Both the position numbers and the translations under genes were made by a program. A stretch of 64,000 nucleotides of DNA from Glycocaulis abyssi. Lineage in GTDB: Bacteria; Pseudomonadota; Alphaproteobacteria; Caulobacterales; Maricaulaceae. Below the pieces are notes generated by a model that did not search any database, was not told the DNA's origin, and worked only from the letters and a program-made list of their open reading frames with translations. Where the stretch lies: assembly GCF_041429775.1 (NCBI RefSeq), contig NZ_CP163421.1:372001-436000 (forward strand), written 5' to 3'. The first letter of the stretch is position 1. Every line of letters begins with the position of its first letter. Below, in pieces: positions 25,245 to 34,243 of this stretch.

Positions 25245-25346
25245 CCCTCGTCCTTCGAGACGCTCACTTCGTTCGCCCTCAGGATGAGGGCCTAACGTTT
25301 TTCCCTCATCCTGAGGAGCGCGTAAGCGCGTCTCGAAGGACGAGGG
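25245..25346. repeat. Family A repeat pair 1, head-to-head
   Basis: Two inverted copies (25245-25290 and 25303-25346) separated by 12 bp. Each has the core CTCGTCCTTCGAGACG, a variable hairpin and CTCAGGATGAGGG. The pair lies between convergent genes and can form one large cruciform or a bidirectional transcription end. Similar pairs occur at 28322-28428 and 58953-59049. Confidence 0.9.
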
Positions 25347-25355
25347 AAAACAAAT

Positions 25356-25856
25356 CTACTGCGGCCGGCCCCAGAGCTCGCGGATGCGCTGGTCGGTCTC
25401 GCGTCCGAAATTGAACCAGGCGGTGCGGTCGCGTGAGGCATCCACCACGATCAGCTTGTCATCGCGGGCCAGCAGATGACTGAGCTCGTTGCGCAGGGTG
25501 GCGGCTGTGGCGGGCGCGCGCAGCAGCCATACGCCCGGCGCAATGCTTTCTGCGTCGCCGAAATCTTTTAGCGCGGCCTCGAACCCGGCACGGCTGTCAT
25601 CGGCCAGCGTGGCAACAACGACGAAATTGGCCGTGCGCGCATCGGTGGCGGCAGGGCGTTTGGTGCCGGGGCTGCGGCGGGCTTCGTCCAGCCATGCCTT
25701 GAACTGCGCGACGTCGGATGCGTTTTCCCAGCCGTTCTCGCGGTCCTGCGAGACGACCGAATGGCCCGCTATGCGTCCCTCGCTGACGAAGGCGCGCATC
25801 TGCGCCCCCGTATAGGGTCCGTACACACGGCCATCGACTTTCACAAACCAGGACAT
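25356..25856 (-). CDS. GYF-domain protein of unknown function
   Basis: 166 residues. The first 55 (MSWFVKVDGRVYGPYTGAQM, AFVSEGRIAGHSVVSQDREN then GWENA) form a bacterial GYF_2-type domain. The rest (about 75-166) has alternating beta/alpha segments (TANFVVVATLADDSRAGFEA, DDKLIVVDASRDRTAWFNFG) that I do not recognise. MSWF is the normal family start; a GTG at 25889 would add 11 residues after a GGATGGAG site, so the longer start is possible. The neighbouring minus-strand genes encode PilZ and PAS proteins. Confidence 0.72.
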   Translation of the reverse strand: MSWFVKVDGRVYGPYTGAQMRAFVSEGRIAGHSVVSQDRENGWENASDVAQFKAWLDEARRSPGTKRPAATDARTANFVVVATLADDSRAGFEAALKDFGDAESIAPGVWLLRAPATAATLRNELSHLLARDDKLIVVDASRDRTAWFNFGRETDQRIRELWGRPQ

Positions 25857-26028
25857 CGCAATTCCATCATCCCGCGGCATTGGGGTCACACTCCATCCAA
25901 GCCCTCTAACGAAGAGACTATGCAGGGGTTACGGCAAGATTCAGGCCGGTTGGCGCGATTATGGGCCACAAACATGACTTTTTCTGCCGCGTGCGCAGAC
26001 AAAAGGCAGCCTCGCCGGAAACCTCACC

Positions 26029-26637
26029 TCAACCCCGGGGCGGATCGAACGACACCGCGAAGCCGTTGTCCAGCCAGCGAGTCACACGGCCTGTCAGGTC
26101 GCCCACGCTGACCGGCTCGCCAACGCGCGGACGCTCCAGACAGGCAAAGGCGGCCCCTGAAATCGACACGTCTACAAGGTCTGCCTGGATCAGCACGCCG
26201 TCCTTCAGGCGGATTTTCACCCGTCCTGTTCCGGGCTTTCTGGGCGCGGCGCGGTCTTCTTCAAGGCCCAGGCGCTCCATATTGAAACGCCAGGTGATCG
26301 CATCGCCCAGCCGGTCGCGCTTGCGCTGTGTTGCATTGAAGCGCACGGCAAAGCCGCGCGCACCGGCGCGCACCACATCACCCTCCACACGGCCCAGCCC
26401 GTCAAACAGCATGACAACGCGTTCGCCGAGCGCCGGCGGGGCCTCGGCGGCGACTTTCGCGCCGCCGGGGGACACATCGATGAGCGTGCAGGCAAATTCA
26501 CCGCGTACGGGATCGAGAAACCGTCCGGGCAGGCGCAAGGGTACACGGCGGTGGCGGCGCTGCTCCTGCGCGCCGGCGGCCGCTATGCGTATCTTGCGCT
26601 TGTCCAGGCGCGTGCTCAGATCGGTGACGGGTCCCAT
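26029..26637 (-). CDS. Tandem PilZ domain protein (probable c-di-GMP effector)
   Basis: 202 residues. The first PilZ domain has the RxxxR motif in RRHRRVPLRL (27-36) and the D-x-S-x-x-G motif in LIDVSPGGAKV, so it should bind cyclic di-GMP. The second half (about 135-202) repeats the fold with DVSISGAAFAC and GRVTRWLDNGFAVSF but lacks RxxxR, so it is probably non-binding. A diguanylate cyclase is encoded at 53178 but there is no direct link. It lies 58 bp from the PAS_5 gene upstream and may share its transcript. Confidence 0.82.
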   Translation of the reverse strand: MGPVTDLSTRLDKRKIRIAAAGAQEQRRHRRVPLRLPGRFLDPVRGEFACTLIDVSPGGAKVAAEAPPALGERVVMLFDGLGRVEGDVVRAGARGFAVRFNATQRKRDRLGDAITWRFNMERLGLEEDRAAPRKPGTGRVKIRLKDGVLIQADLVDVSISGAAFACLERPRVGEPVSVGDLTGRVTRWLDNGFAVSFDPPRG

Positions 26638-26695
26638 GCCTGCCTCATATTTCAGGCGGGCAATCTAGACTGGTGCTGGTTAAAATTTGGCCAAG

Positions 26696-27256
26696 CTAGA
26701 AGTCATTTGCGGCGCGGGCCGGTACGCGCCCGTCGCGCAGGCCGCGAAATACCTGCACGGAGCTTTCCGGCTCTACTGCCGGGCGCAGCTCTTTCAATAT
26801 GTGGCGCACGGCCGGACGCCCCTCCAGGCTGCGCCCCTGCAAGGGCTGGTAGAGGCCGAGACACCGGTCCACCCACCCTTCAGGCCCGCGAAGCGGAAGG
26901 AGCGCGATTTCCACCTCTACCGAGCGGCCATCAAGCGAGGCCGCATCAGCCAGCGCACAGGCAGGGGCCGGTACGCTCATTGCGCCTTCCAGCAGGGCCG
27001 TCATGTGCTGGCGGTCATGGCCGCGCCACAGGCCCAGAAAGTTCTGGTCCTTGAACTCGCGCGCATGCATCTGGCACAGCGAGGTGCCGGCCAGGCGGAA
27101 AATATGATGGTCACGGTCCATCCGGCGCAGGATGAACAGATGGCTGAGCAGCCCGGCCAGATCGCGCGGGGCAATATCGCCGCGTGTGGGGGCGGAGCGG
27201 CCAAGCCTTCTCGCATCCCAGTACGCAAACAGCGTCTTTGTGTTCTCGTGGCGCAT
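26696..27256 (-). CDS. PAS_5-type PAS domain protein
   Basis: 186 residues, beginning MRHENTKTLFAYWDARRLGR. The opening (L-x-x-Y-W-x-x-x-R), APRDLAGLLSHLFILRRMDR and FRLAGTSLCQMHAREFKDQN are the signature of the PAS_5 family (PF07310), mostly alphaproteobacterial single-domain proteins of unknown signal. No output domain. Upstream of the PilZ gene on the same strand, which suggests a small signalling operon. Confidence 0.8.
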   Translation of the reverse strand: MRHENTKTLFAYWDARRLGRSAPTRGDIAPRDLAGLLSHLFILRRMDRDHHIFRLAGTSLCQMHAREFKDQNFLGLWRGHDRQHMTALLEGAMSVPAPACALADAASLDGRSVEVEIALLPLRGPEGWVDRCLGLYQPLQGRSLEGRPAVRHILKELRPAVEPESSVQVFRGLRDGRVPARAANDF

Positions 27257-27434
27257 CGGCAGCCCGTCCTCTTTAGTCCCTTTAAGGGGAGCGCGTTGTC
27301 AGTCCTGCTTTTGGACAGGCGTGCTCCGGTCGGGCCGGTGGACTGCAAGCGGCTTGCCAAGTGCTTTTTTGCGGCCCCTCCTGAAACCGGCATCCTTCTT
27401 GCGGGGAAGCGCGCAAACAGACGGGAGTGACCCC

Positions 27435-28310
27435 ATGGGCGTTTCAACTCGATACGCAAAAGCGTTCGGCGCGGTGATCGCGGCGACCTTTGCCAGCGCA
27501 GCGGCCGCCGCTGCGGCACATGCCGGGCCGACGCCGGTATCACCGCCGCCGCCCAGCCATCATTGCTGCCAGCACGGGCACGGGCCGCAAGTGCGCGCGC
27601 CCTCGATCCGCATTGGCGGACCATCGGTTCATATTGGCGGGCCGCGCATCAATATCGGCGGCATCTATCTGAATAATCAGGTCAATGTGAATGTGAACGC
27701 ACAAGCCTCTGCCATGGCGTTTGCTGGCGCGCAGGCCAGCAGCAATACAATCGTGTATGGCGGGGGCGGTTTCATCTCGCGCGGTGCCGCCCCGGCAGCG
27801 ACCGCCATTGCGGGCCTGGCGCTCGCCGATGAGTATGAGATGGAAGAGGAAAGCTATTCGCGGATGGTAGAGGGCTGGCGCGTGGTGCGTGCGGTCTGCA
27901 TCGATGACCGGGGTACGCCGCACCCGGCCTCCCGCCCGGAACGCGATGAGCGCGTGCGCGAAGGCTTTGAGGGCGAGATTTTCCGCTGCATGGCCGGCAC
28001 CACGCTGCAGGCAACGCTGGGCCATCGTCTGGAAAGCGGCGATGACAGTTTCGAGGATGGTCAGGTCATCCAGTGCCAGCGCGGCGATGCGCTGCGTTAC
28101 GGGCGCGGCGGGGAGGTGTTCTGCGCCCCCGCAGAGGCCATGCGCGACTGTAACGAACGCTCCCTGCTACGCCTTTACGGGCCGGGCGTGCGCCTTGTCT
28201 ATGTGCGCTTTGAAGAGCGCTACACGGCGATGCGCGAGCGCCGCAGCGCGCGCCGCACCGCCACCAGCCTCAACCTGATGCTCGATGGCGGCGTGGGCGG
28301 GTATCACTAG
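27435..28310 (+). CDS. Secreted protein of unknown function with low-complexity N-terminus
   Basis: 291 residues. A signal peptide (FGAVIAATFASAAAAAAAHA) is followed by a Pro/His/Cys stretch (PPPPSHHCCQHGHGPQVRAP), imperfect IGGP repeats (SIRIGGPSVHIGGPRINIGG), an Asn/Ala-rich section, and from about residue 150 a folded domain with several cysteines (AVCIDDRG, IFRCMAG, VIQCQRGD, VFCAPAEAM, DCNERS). The HHCCQHGH cluster could bind metal, but that is speculation. Start at 27435 follows GGGAGTG. No family recognised. Confidence 0.72.
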   Translation: MGVSTRYAKAFGAVIAATFASAAAAAAAHAGPTPVSPPPPSHHCCQHGHGPQVRAPSIRIGGPSVHIGGPRINIGGIYLNNQVNVNVNAQASAMAFAGAQASSNTIVYGGGGFISRGAAPAATAIAGLALADEYEMEEESYSRMVEGWRVVRAVCIDDRGTPHPASRPERDERVREGFEGEIFRCMAGTTLQATLGHRLESGDDSFEDGQVIQCQRGDALRYGRGGEVFCAPAEAMRDCNERSLLRLYGPGVRLVYVRFEERYTAMRERRSARRTATSLNLMLDGGVGGYH

Positions 28311-28321
28311 GGGTAGCCAAG

Positions 28322-28428
28322 CCCCGTGCTTCGAGACGCTTTCTTGCGAAAGCTCCTCAGCATGAGGGCTTGGTGATCTTCCCCCTCATCCTGAGGGCGA
28401 GCGAAGCGAGCGTCTCGAAGGACGAGGG
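28322..28428. repeat. Family A repeat pair 2, head-to-head
   Basis: Copies at 28322-28368 (diverged: GTGCTTCGAGACGC...CTCAGCATGAGGG) and 28383-28428 separated by 14 bp, in the same arrangement as 25245-25346. Followed by a true terminator at 28474. Confidence 0.88.
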
Positions 28429-28473
28429 GGGAGTTCCCCTCATGCCTTGCACACCAACACACCCCACCTGACC

Positions 28474-28503
28474 GGCCCCGGAGCTTTCCGGGGCCATTTT
28501 TTT
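28474..28503 (+). terminator. Rho-independent terminator
   Basis: GGCCCCGGA, loop GCTT, TCCGGGGCC, then ATTTTTTT. It is the transcription end for the secreted-protein gene at 27435. Confidence 0.9.
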
Positions 28504-28592
28504 GCGTGGAGCGCTCCACCTCGCCCCCGTAATCCCCGGCCAGAACCGGCAACACGCTTGACGTGCGCCCGAAACCGGGGCGCAGTCGGGAT

Positions 28593-29771
28593 ATGGATGG
28601 GTGGGTTTTCGATTTGGGCTTCTGGCTGGCTTCTGTGTTGCCGCAACTGATAGTGCTGGCAGCGGTTCTTTGGGGCTTATGGCTCTTGGTGGCGCGGCTT
28701 CGCAAGAAGCCGGTGGTGTGGTCTTGGCAATGGGCCATTGATCACGCCATCAAGATATTCGTTCCTGCATGGCTGATACTGTCCGGCATCGCCGTCTGGG
28801 TAGTCATGCAGCTTGCCGATCCGTGTGCGGGTACGACGCGGGTGTGTCCGCCCGTGCAGTGGATCAGGCCCGGCTATCTCGCCGAGGATTTCCGCAATCT
28901 CTTGTGGGCCGCCAGCCTTGTGTTCGGTGGTGCGGGTGCCGGAGCAGCGCTAATTAACGCCTTGCGCCGCACACGGCTGATGCAGGACGAACATAGCCTC
29001 AAGCAAGCTGAGCATCGCCTCGCGGAACGCGGACGAGATGCTGAAACCTTTTCCCGCGCTGTGGATCAGCTTGGCAGTGACCAGACTGCTATCCGCCTCG
29101 GTGCCATCTACGCGCTGGAAGGACTGATGCGCAGCGCCTTTGCAGAAGGCGGTGACAAGATATTTGGCCGCCAGATCGGTGAGACCCTCGCTGCGTTTGT
29201 TCGTGAGCAGTCCGTGTCGATGGCTCAAATCGTTTCGGAGTGGGATAGTGAAGCTCAAGAAGAGCAGGAAAAGGGAAGGTTGAAGGGCCATAGGTTAAAG
29301 GTCGATTTGGAAGCAGCTGCTGTTGTTATATCAAGGTCGTGGCCGTACGAGTATCGCCCTGATCTGGACAGCGATGGCGGTGTCGATCTTTCCTGGTCTT
29401 GTCTGTTTCGCCTTAGAATGCCCACGAAGGCTGATATGAGAGGGTTCAACTTAGTTTGTGCTGATCTTCGAGGTTGCAAGCTTGACTCGGTCGATTTGCG
29501 GGGAGCTTGGCTCTTCGAAGCCGATTTTCGACTGGCTCAAATAAAAGGCGCTGATATTTCTTCCACCGTTTTTTATGCACCGTCCGGCGCGGTATCAAAA
29601 CCGAGTGTTACGTCGAAGCAAATAAAGCTGGCCCGTTGGAGGTTTGGTGAGCCTCCGATATTGCCTCCCGAGGTTGATCTTTCTCACCGCGGCGATGGCA
29701 AGCCGTTCGACAACCCATCACCCTTCGACGAGTCGTGGATGAAGGATGTGGGGCCAAACGGGATTTCGTGA
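28593..29771 (+). CDS. Membrane protein with pentapeptide repeats
   Basis: About 392 residues. Three membrane helices lie at about 8-33 (LGFWLASVLPQLIVLAAVLW), 52-74 and 105-125. A cytoplasmic coiled segment follows (LMQDEHSLKQAEHRLAERGR), then the motif FSRAVDQLGSDQTAIRLGAI plus YALE, which recurs in bacterial two-helix pentapeptide-repeat membrane proteins. The C-terminal part has pentapeptides A(D/N)L(R/x)x: MRGFNLVCADLRGCKLDSVDL then RGAWLFEADF. From about 29200 GC content drops below that of neighbours, so the 3' half may have a foreign origin. Start at 28593; an ATG at 28563 lacks a site. Function unknown; the YALE class occurs in phage-defence-associated and stress settings, which I note only as a possibility. 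Confidence 0.78.
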   Translation: MDGWVFDLGFWLASVLPQLIVLAAVLWGLWLLVARLRKKPVVWSWQWAIDHAIKIFVPAWLILSGIAVWVVMQLADPCAGTTRVCPPVQWIRPGYLAEDFRNLLWAASLVFGGAGAGAALINALRRTRLMQDEHSLKQAEHRLAERGRDAETFSRAVDQLGSDQTAIRLGAIYALEGLMRSAFAEGGDKIFGRQIGETLAAFVREQSVSMAQIVSEWDSEAQEEQEKGRLKGHRLKVDLEAAAVVISRSWPYEYRPDLDSDGGVDLSWSCLFRLRMPTKADMRGFNLVCADLRGCKLDSVDLRGAWLFEADFRLAQIKGADISSTVFYAPSGAVSKPSVTSKQIKLARWRFGEPPILPPEVDLSHRGDGKPFDNPSPFDESWMKDVGPNGIS

Positions 29772-29854
29772 TTGAACCAGGTGGGCAGCCCCCCCCACCC
29801 CCACACTTTTTCACACACAACAGATGACTTGACCGATTCATTTCGCTAATGGAC

Positions 29855-29869
29855 GTGAAATTCTTTCAC
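29855..29869. promoter_or_regulatory. Dyad in front of LysR gene
   Basis: GTGAAA-TTC-TTTCAC, followed at 29881-29890 by the palindrome GGAAATTTCC just before the ATG. LysR proteins usually autoregulate through such dyads. Confidence 0.4.
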
Positions 29870-29891
29870 TTATTCCATAGCGGAAATTTCC

Positions 29892-30782
29892 ATGGACCGT
29901 ATCGATGCCCTGCGCCTGTTTCAGGCCGTTGCCGAGCTGGAGAGCTTTACCCGCGCCGCCGAGCGTCACTCGCTGACCCCCGGCGCGGCGTCCAAACAGA
30001 TCTCAGCGCTGGAGGAGCGCATGCAGGCGCGCCTCCTGGAGCGCACCACGCGCTCTGTGAGGCTCACCGATGCGGGCCGGGCATTGCTGGAGCGGGTGCG
30101 GCCCTGGCTGACCGAATATGAGGCGATCGAGCACGGGCTGGCGGCTGACAATGCGGCGGCGGCGGGTTTTCTGCGCGTGGCCGCGCCGGTGGATTTCGGT
30201 TCTGCCCGCCTGATCGAGCCGGTGACGGCCTTCATGGAGCAATGGCCCTCGGTGGAGGTGCGCCTCGATCTTTCCGACCGCATGGTGGACCTGGTGGATG
30301 AGGGCTATGACCTCGCCGTGCGGCTGGGCCATTTGCCGGATTCCAGCCTGATCGCCAAGCGCCTCGCCGATGCGCCGATGACCACGATTGCCAGCCCCGC
30401 CTGGCTGGAGGCGGAAGGCACTCCCGTCCACCCGTCAGACCTCGCCCGCCATTCATGCATCATTGACCGCAACCGGCCCGCGCCCAATCTGTGGCGGTTT
30501 GAAAAGGACGGGGTGAAGACCGATGTGAAGGTGGACGGGCGGCTATCGCTCAACGGAGCCAGTGCGGCGGTTGCCGCCGCCTGCGCCGGAGCGGGCGTGG
30601 GGTGTGTACCCAGCTGGGCTGCGCGCGCGGCCATTGCCGACGGGCGGGTAGTGTCCCTGATGGATGACTGGACGCCCGAAGCGCGCGAATTGTGGGCCGT
30701 GTTCCCGTCCAACCGCTATCTGGCCCACCGGGTGCGATTGTTCGTGGATTTCCTGGCTGGCTGGTTCAAGGGAACAGTTTAG
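29892..30782 (+). CDS. LysR family transcriptional regulator
   Basis: 296 residues. The N-terminal winged helix ([40 protein letters not shown]) and the effector domain (from residue 90, [20 protein letters not shown]) are typical; the MDR-x-x-(A/x)-L-x-x-F-x-x-V opening is that of the AaeR/DmlR-like group, which often controls a divergent oxidoreductase. Here the divergent neighbour is the end of the pentapeptide gene, so no target is evident. The fmt gene follows 4 bp after its stop on the same strand; the short gap may be accidental. Confidence 0.9.
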   Translation: MDRIDALRLFQAVAELESFTRAAERHSLTPGAASKQISALEERMQARLLERTTRSVRLTDAGRALLERVRPWLTEYEAIEHGLAADNAAAAGFLRVAAPVDFGSARLIEPVTAFMEQWPSVEVRLDLSDRMVDLVDEGYDLAVRLGHLPDSSLIAKRLADAPMTTIASPAWLEAEGTPVHPSDLARHSCIIDRNRPAPNLWRFEKDGVKTDVKVDGRLSLNGASAAVAAACAGAGVGCVPSWAARAAIADGRVVSLMDDWTPEARELWAVFPSNRYLAHRVRLFVDFLAGWFKGTV

Positions 30783-30786
30783 AAAT

Positions 30787-31716
30787 ATGAGTTTACGCAT
30801 AGCCTTCATGGGAACGCCGGAATTTGCCGCGCGCTCGCTGGCCACAATCGCCGGTGCGGGCCACGAAATCGTGCGCGTCTACACCCAGCCGCCTAGGCCC
30901 GCCGGGCGCGGACAGGAATTGCGCAAAAGCCCGGTGCATGCGCTGGCCGAGGCCTTCGGCATCGAGGTGAAAACGCCCGAACGCTTCCGCGAGGCGGACG
31001 TGCTGGAAGACTTTGCCAGCCTTGATCTCGATGTCGCCTGCGTGGTCGCCTATGGCCAGATATTGCCGAAAGAAGCGCTGGAGGCACCGCGCCTTGGCTG
31101 TCTGAACCTGCATGCCTCCCTCCTGCCGCGCTGGCGCGGCGCGGCGCCTATACAGCGCGCCATACAGGCGGGCGATGAAGTGACGGGCGTGCAGATCATG
31201 CAGATGGAGGAGGGGCTGGATACCGGCCCGGTCCTGATGAGCGAGATCGTGCCGATTGCGCCCGACGACACCGCCGGCAGCCTGCACGACAAGCTGATGG
31301 AGACGGGTGCCGAGCTGTGGCCGCGTACGCTCGCGGCCCTCGAGCGTGGTTCGCTGCAGGCGGTGGCGCAGGTCGACGAAGGCGTTACCTACGCAAAGAA
31401 AATCTCATCGGCAGAGGCGCGTATCGACTGGTCCCGCCCCGCTGGCGAGGTGTGCGACCATATCCGCGGGCTGTCGCCGTTTCCCGGTGCCTGGTTCAGC
31501 CTGGACACGCCCAAAGGCGCGGTGCGCGTGAAGGTGCATTTTGCCGAGCCCGAAAAGGGCGAGGGCGAGCCGGGCGAGGCGCTGGACGGCGGCCTCCTCA
31601 TCGCCTGCGGGCGCGGCGCGGTGCGCCTGAAACGCCTGCAGCGCGAGGGCAGGGGCGTGATGGGCGCGGACGAGTTCCTGCGCGGTACGGCGGTGCCTGC
31701 GGGGACGCGGCTTTAG
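30787..31716 (+). CDS. fmt: Methionyl-tRNA formyltransferase
   Basis: 309 residues. It formylates initiator Met-tRNA with 10-formyl-tetrahydrofolate. The start region is [18 protein letters not shown]; the formyl-folate active site is [20 protein letters not shown] and [11 protein letters not shown], with the conserved Asn-His-Asp triad. The C-terminal domain begins near 210 ([14 protein letters not shown]). The usual partner def (peptide deformylase) is not next to it here. truA starts 2 bp after the stop. Confidence 0.97.
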   Translation: MSLRIAFMGTPEFAARSLATIAGAGHEIVRVYTQPPRPAGRGQELRKSPVHALAEAFGIEVKTPERFREADVLEDFASLDLDVACVVAYGQILPKEALEAPRLGCLNLHASLLPRWRGAAPIQRAIQAGDEVTGVQIMQMEEGLDTGPVLMSEIVPIAPDDTAGSLHDKLMETGAELWPRTLAALERGSLQAVAQVDEGVTYAKKISSAEARIDWSRPAGEVCDHIRGLSPFPGAWFSLDTPKGAVRVKVHFAEPEKGEGEPGEALDGGLLIACGRGAVRLKRLQREGRGVMGADEFLRGTAVPAGTRL

Positions 31717-31718
31717 CC

Positions 31719-32480
31719 ATGCCCCGCTATCTCCTCACTATCGAATACGACGGCGGACCGTTTGTCGGCTGGCAGAAGCAGGACAATGGCCTCTCCGTGC
31801 AGACCGTGATGGAGCGCGCCGCCGATGCGCTCGAAGAGGGCCGTCACGAGGTCTATGGGGCAGGGCGCACGGATTCGGGCGTCCACGCCCTTGCCATGAC
31901 GGCTCATGTCGATTTTGCCAAGGACTGGCCGGCGGACGTTGTGCGCGATGCGCTGAACCATCATTTGCGCCCGCACCCGGTCTCGGTCCTGTCGGCGCGG
32001 GCGGTGGAGGATGACACCCATGCGCGCTTCTCTGCGGTAAAGCGCGGCTATGTCTACCGCATTGTAGACCGGCGCGCGCCGCTGGCACTGGATGCCGGAA
32101 AGGCGTGGCAGGTGCGTGTTCCACTTGATGTGGATGCGATGAACATTGCCGCGCAAAGCCTTGTAGGCAGGCATGATTTTACCACCTTCCGCGATGCGCA
32201 GTGCCAGGCGGACAGCCCGGTTAAGTCCATCGACGCGATCAGCGTGGAGCGGCGCGGCGAAGCGATAGAGCTGAAAGTGGAAGCGATCAGCTTTTTGCAC
32301 CGGCAGATACGCTCCATCACCGGCTCGCTGGTGGAGGTGGGGCGCGGGCGCTGGAGCGTGGATGATTTCCGCGATGCGCTGGAGGCGGCAGACCGTACGC
32401 GCTGCGGACCTGTCGCGCCGCCTGACGGCCTCTATCTGGCGTTTGTGGACTACCCGCCAGAGGCGCTGGCAAACCCGTAG
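31719..32480 (+). CDS. truA: tRNA pseudouridine(38-40) synthase
   Basis: 253 residues, with start MPRYLLTIEYDGGPFVGWQK. The catalytic Asp is Asp52 in GAGRTDSGVHA. HDFTTFRDAQCQADSPVKSI and SFLHRQIRSITGSLVEVG are the remaining TruA signatures. It modifies the anticodon stem-loop of many tRNAs. It follows fmt by 2 bp. Its last 31 bp overlap the convergent membrane-protein gene. Confidence 0.97.
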   Translation: MPRYLLTIEYDGGPFVGWQKQDNGLSVQTVMERAADALEEGRHEVYGAGRTDSGVHALAMTAHVDFAKDWPADVVRDALNHHLRPHPVSVLSARAVEDDTHARFSAVKRGYVYRIVDRRAPLALDAGKAWQVRVPLDVDAMNIAAQSLVGRHDFTTFRDAQCQADSPVKSIDAISVERRGEAIELKVEAISFLHRQIRSITGSLVEVGRGRWSVDDFRDALEAADRTRCGPVAPPDGLYLAFVDYPPEALANP

Positions 32481-33034
32481 ACGATCAGCGCGTCGATGAC
32501 GAGCGGGATGCAGGCCGCGCCCGCCGCCAGCCCCCAGTGCAGGCCCAGAGTGCCCGCTGCGACGCGCCAGTGCACGAGAAGGCGGAGGATCTGGTAAAGG
32601 GCCAGCATCAGGCCCAGCGCCTCCGCATTGGCGATACCGGCCGCGGCCAGCAGCCAGAACAGGGCCTGCACGTGCAACAGCACGAAAACGGCCCAGTTAT
32701 GCACCACCACCCAGGCGGAAAAACCGCCCTTCAGGCCCATCACTTTCACCACCACAAAGGCGATGACGGGAAAGAGCAGCCAGATGCGCGCATACTGGCC
32801 GATCGCGTCGGTGAGGCTGACATGCGCATCGGGATTACCGGAGAATTCCGGCAGGACGTGATTGGCCGATATTATCAACAGGATAAAGGCGGGCAGGGCG
32901 TAGAGGACGGCCATGAAGGAGCGGACAAACCCGTCCACCGACACGTCGAAATGCTGACGCCAGCCCTCCTTGAAGGCCAGCATGGCCCAGACGCCGCGCG
33001 TGCCGGACCGGATATCCGCAATCGCGCCGCCCAT
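32450..33034 (-). CDS. Integral membrane protein of unknown function
   Basis: 194 residues with five or six hydrophobic segments (FMAVLYALPAFILLIISANH, ARIWLLFPVIAFVVVKVMGL, WVVVHNWAVFVLLHVQALFW, and a C-terminal LGLHWGLAAGAACIPLVIDA). The N-terminus ADIRSGTRGVWAMLAFKEGW is amphipathic. It overlaps the dapE stop (ATGA at 33032-33036), so it is translationally coupled to dapE. I do not recognise a family with certainty. Confidence 0.75.
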   Translation of the reverse strand: MGGAIADIRSGTRGVWAMLAFKEGWRQHFDVSVDGFVRSFMAVLYALPAFILLIISANHVLPEFSGNPDAHVSLTDAIGQYARIWLLFPVIAFVVVKVMGLKGGFSAWVVVHNWAVFVLLHVQALFWLLAAAGIANAEALGLMLALYQILRLLVHWRVAAGTLGLHWGLAAGAACIPLVIDALIVYGFASASGG

Positions 33035-34200
33035 CAGGCGAAAACCTCGAAGTAGCGTGTCAGGACATCATGGTAAATTTCTGTTAACACTTTGATATCG
33101 GCAACAGGCGTCTGCTCGTCAATCTGGTGCATGCTGGCGCCGACCAGCCCGAATTCGGCGACCGGCGCATAGTCCTTGATGAAGCGGGCGTCCGAGGTGC
33201 CGCCGCTCGTGCTCAGCTCCGGTGCGATGCCGGTGCGGGCCTGGATGGCCTCGGCCAGCAGCGCCGTGAACGGGCCTTCCGGGGTCTGGAAGGCATCGCC
33301 GGTCACGGTGAGATCAGCTGAAATTGTGCCGCCAAAGCCTTGCTGCACCCTGGCAATTTCATCACTGATCCAGCTTTTGAGCGCCTCGCCATCCTGCTCG
33401 GTGTTAAAGCGTATGTTGAACTTGGCCCGCGCCTCGCCCGGAATGACATTGTGGGCGGGATTGCCGACATCCACGCTGGTGACCTCCAGATTGGACGGCT
33501 GGAAATGTTCATTGCCCTCGTCCAGCCTGCGGGCGGTCAGGGCGTGCAGCACCTCCATCAGCGCCCCGATGGGATTGATCGCGCGGTCCGGATAGGCGAC
33601 ATGGCCCTGCCTGCCCGTGACGGTGATAATGCCATTGAGCGAGCCGCGCCGGCCAATCTTCACCATATCGCCCAGCACGGCCCGGTTGGTCGGCTCGCCG
33701 ACAAGGCAGTGCGTGAAACGTTCGCCTTGCGCCTCAAGGGCTTGCAGCATTTTCTTCGTGCCGTTGATGGCCGGGCCTTCCTCATCGCCCGTAATCAGGA
33801 AGGCGATGGAGCCTGCGGGTTTACCCTGGGCTTCCAGATAGCGCGCCGTTGCGGCCACGAAGGCGGCAATCGCGCCCTTCATGTCCACCGCGCCGCGCCC
33901 GATCAGCGCCTCGCCATGGATTTCTCCGGCGAAGGGAGCCGCGCTCCATGCCGCTTCCTGCCCGGCGGGTACCACATCGGTATGACCTGCAAAGCAGAAG
34001 ACCGGCTCAGCCGTGCCAAGGCGGGCATAGAGATTGTCCACCTCGCCAAACGGCATGCGCTGGCAGGCAAAGCCCAGCGTGGTCAACGCGGCCTGCAACG
34101 TGTCCAGAGCGCCCGCGTCCAGCGGCGTTACCGAGGGCGCGCGGATCAGGGCCTGCGCTAGCGCCAGGGGATCAGTGGGAGTGGTATCAGGCTGGGTCAT
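33034..34200 (-). CDS. dapE: Succinyl-diaminopimelate desuccinylase
   Basis: 388 residues, M20 metallopeptidase family. It hydrolyses N-succinyl-LL-DAP to LL-DAP on the lysine and peptidoglycan pathway. Zinc ligands and catalytic residues are visible: His73 and Asp75 in FAGHTDVVP, Asp106 in RGAVDMKGA, Glu140-Glu141 in TGDEEGPA. The DapE-specific stretches [20 protein letters not shown] and [15 protein letters not shown] are present. ATG 34200 is chosen; no earlier start has a site. Coupled to the membrane protein gene downstream. Confidence 0.96.
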   Translation of the reverse strand: MTQPDTTPTDPLALAQALIRAPSVTPLDAGALDTLQAALTTLGFACQRMPFGEVDNLYARLGTAEPVFCFAGHTDVVPAGQEAAWSAAPFAGEIHGEALIGRGAVDMKGAIAAFVAATARYLEAQGKPAGSIAFLITGDEEGPAINGTKKMLQALEAQGERFTHCLVGEPTNRAVLGDMVKIGRRGSLNGIITVTGRQGHVAYPDRAINPIGALMEVLHALTARRLDEGNEHFQPSNLEVTSVDVGNPAHNVIPGEARAKFNIRFNTEQDGEALKSWISDEIARVQQGFGGTISADLTVTGDAFQTPEGPFTALLAEAIQARTGIAPELSTSGGTSDARFIKDYAPVAEFGLVGASMHQIDEQTPVADIKVLTEIYHDVLTRYFEVFA

Positions 34201-34243
34201 GGCGCTGACATAATGCCAATCGCGCACCCGCGCCAGACAGGTG

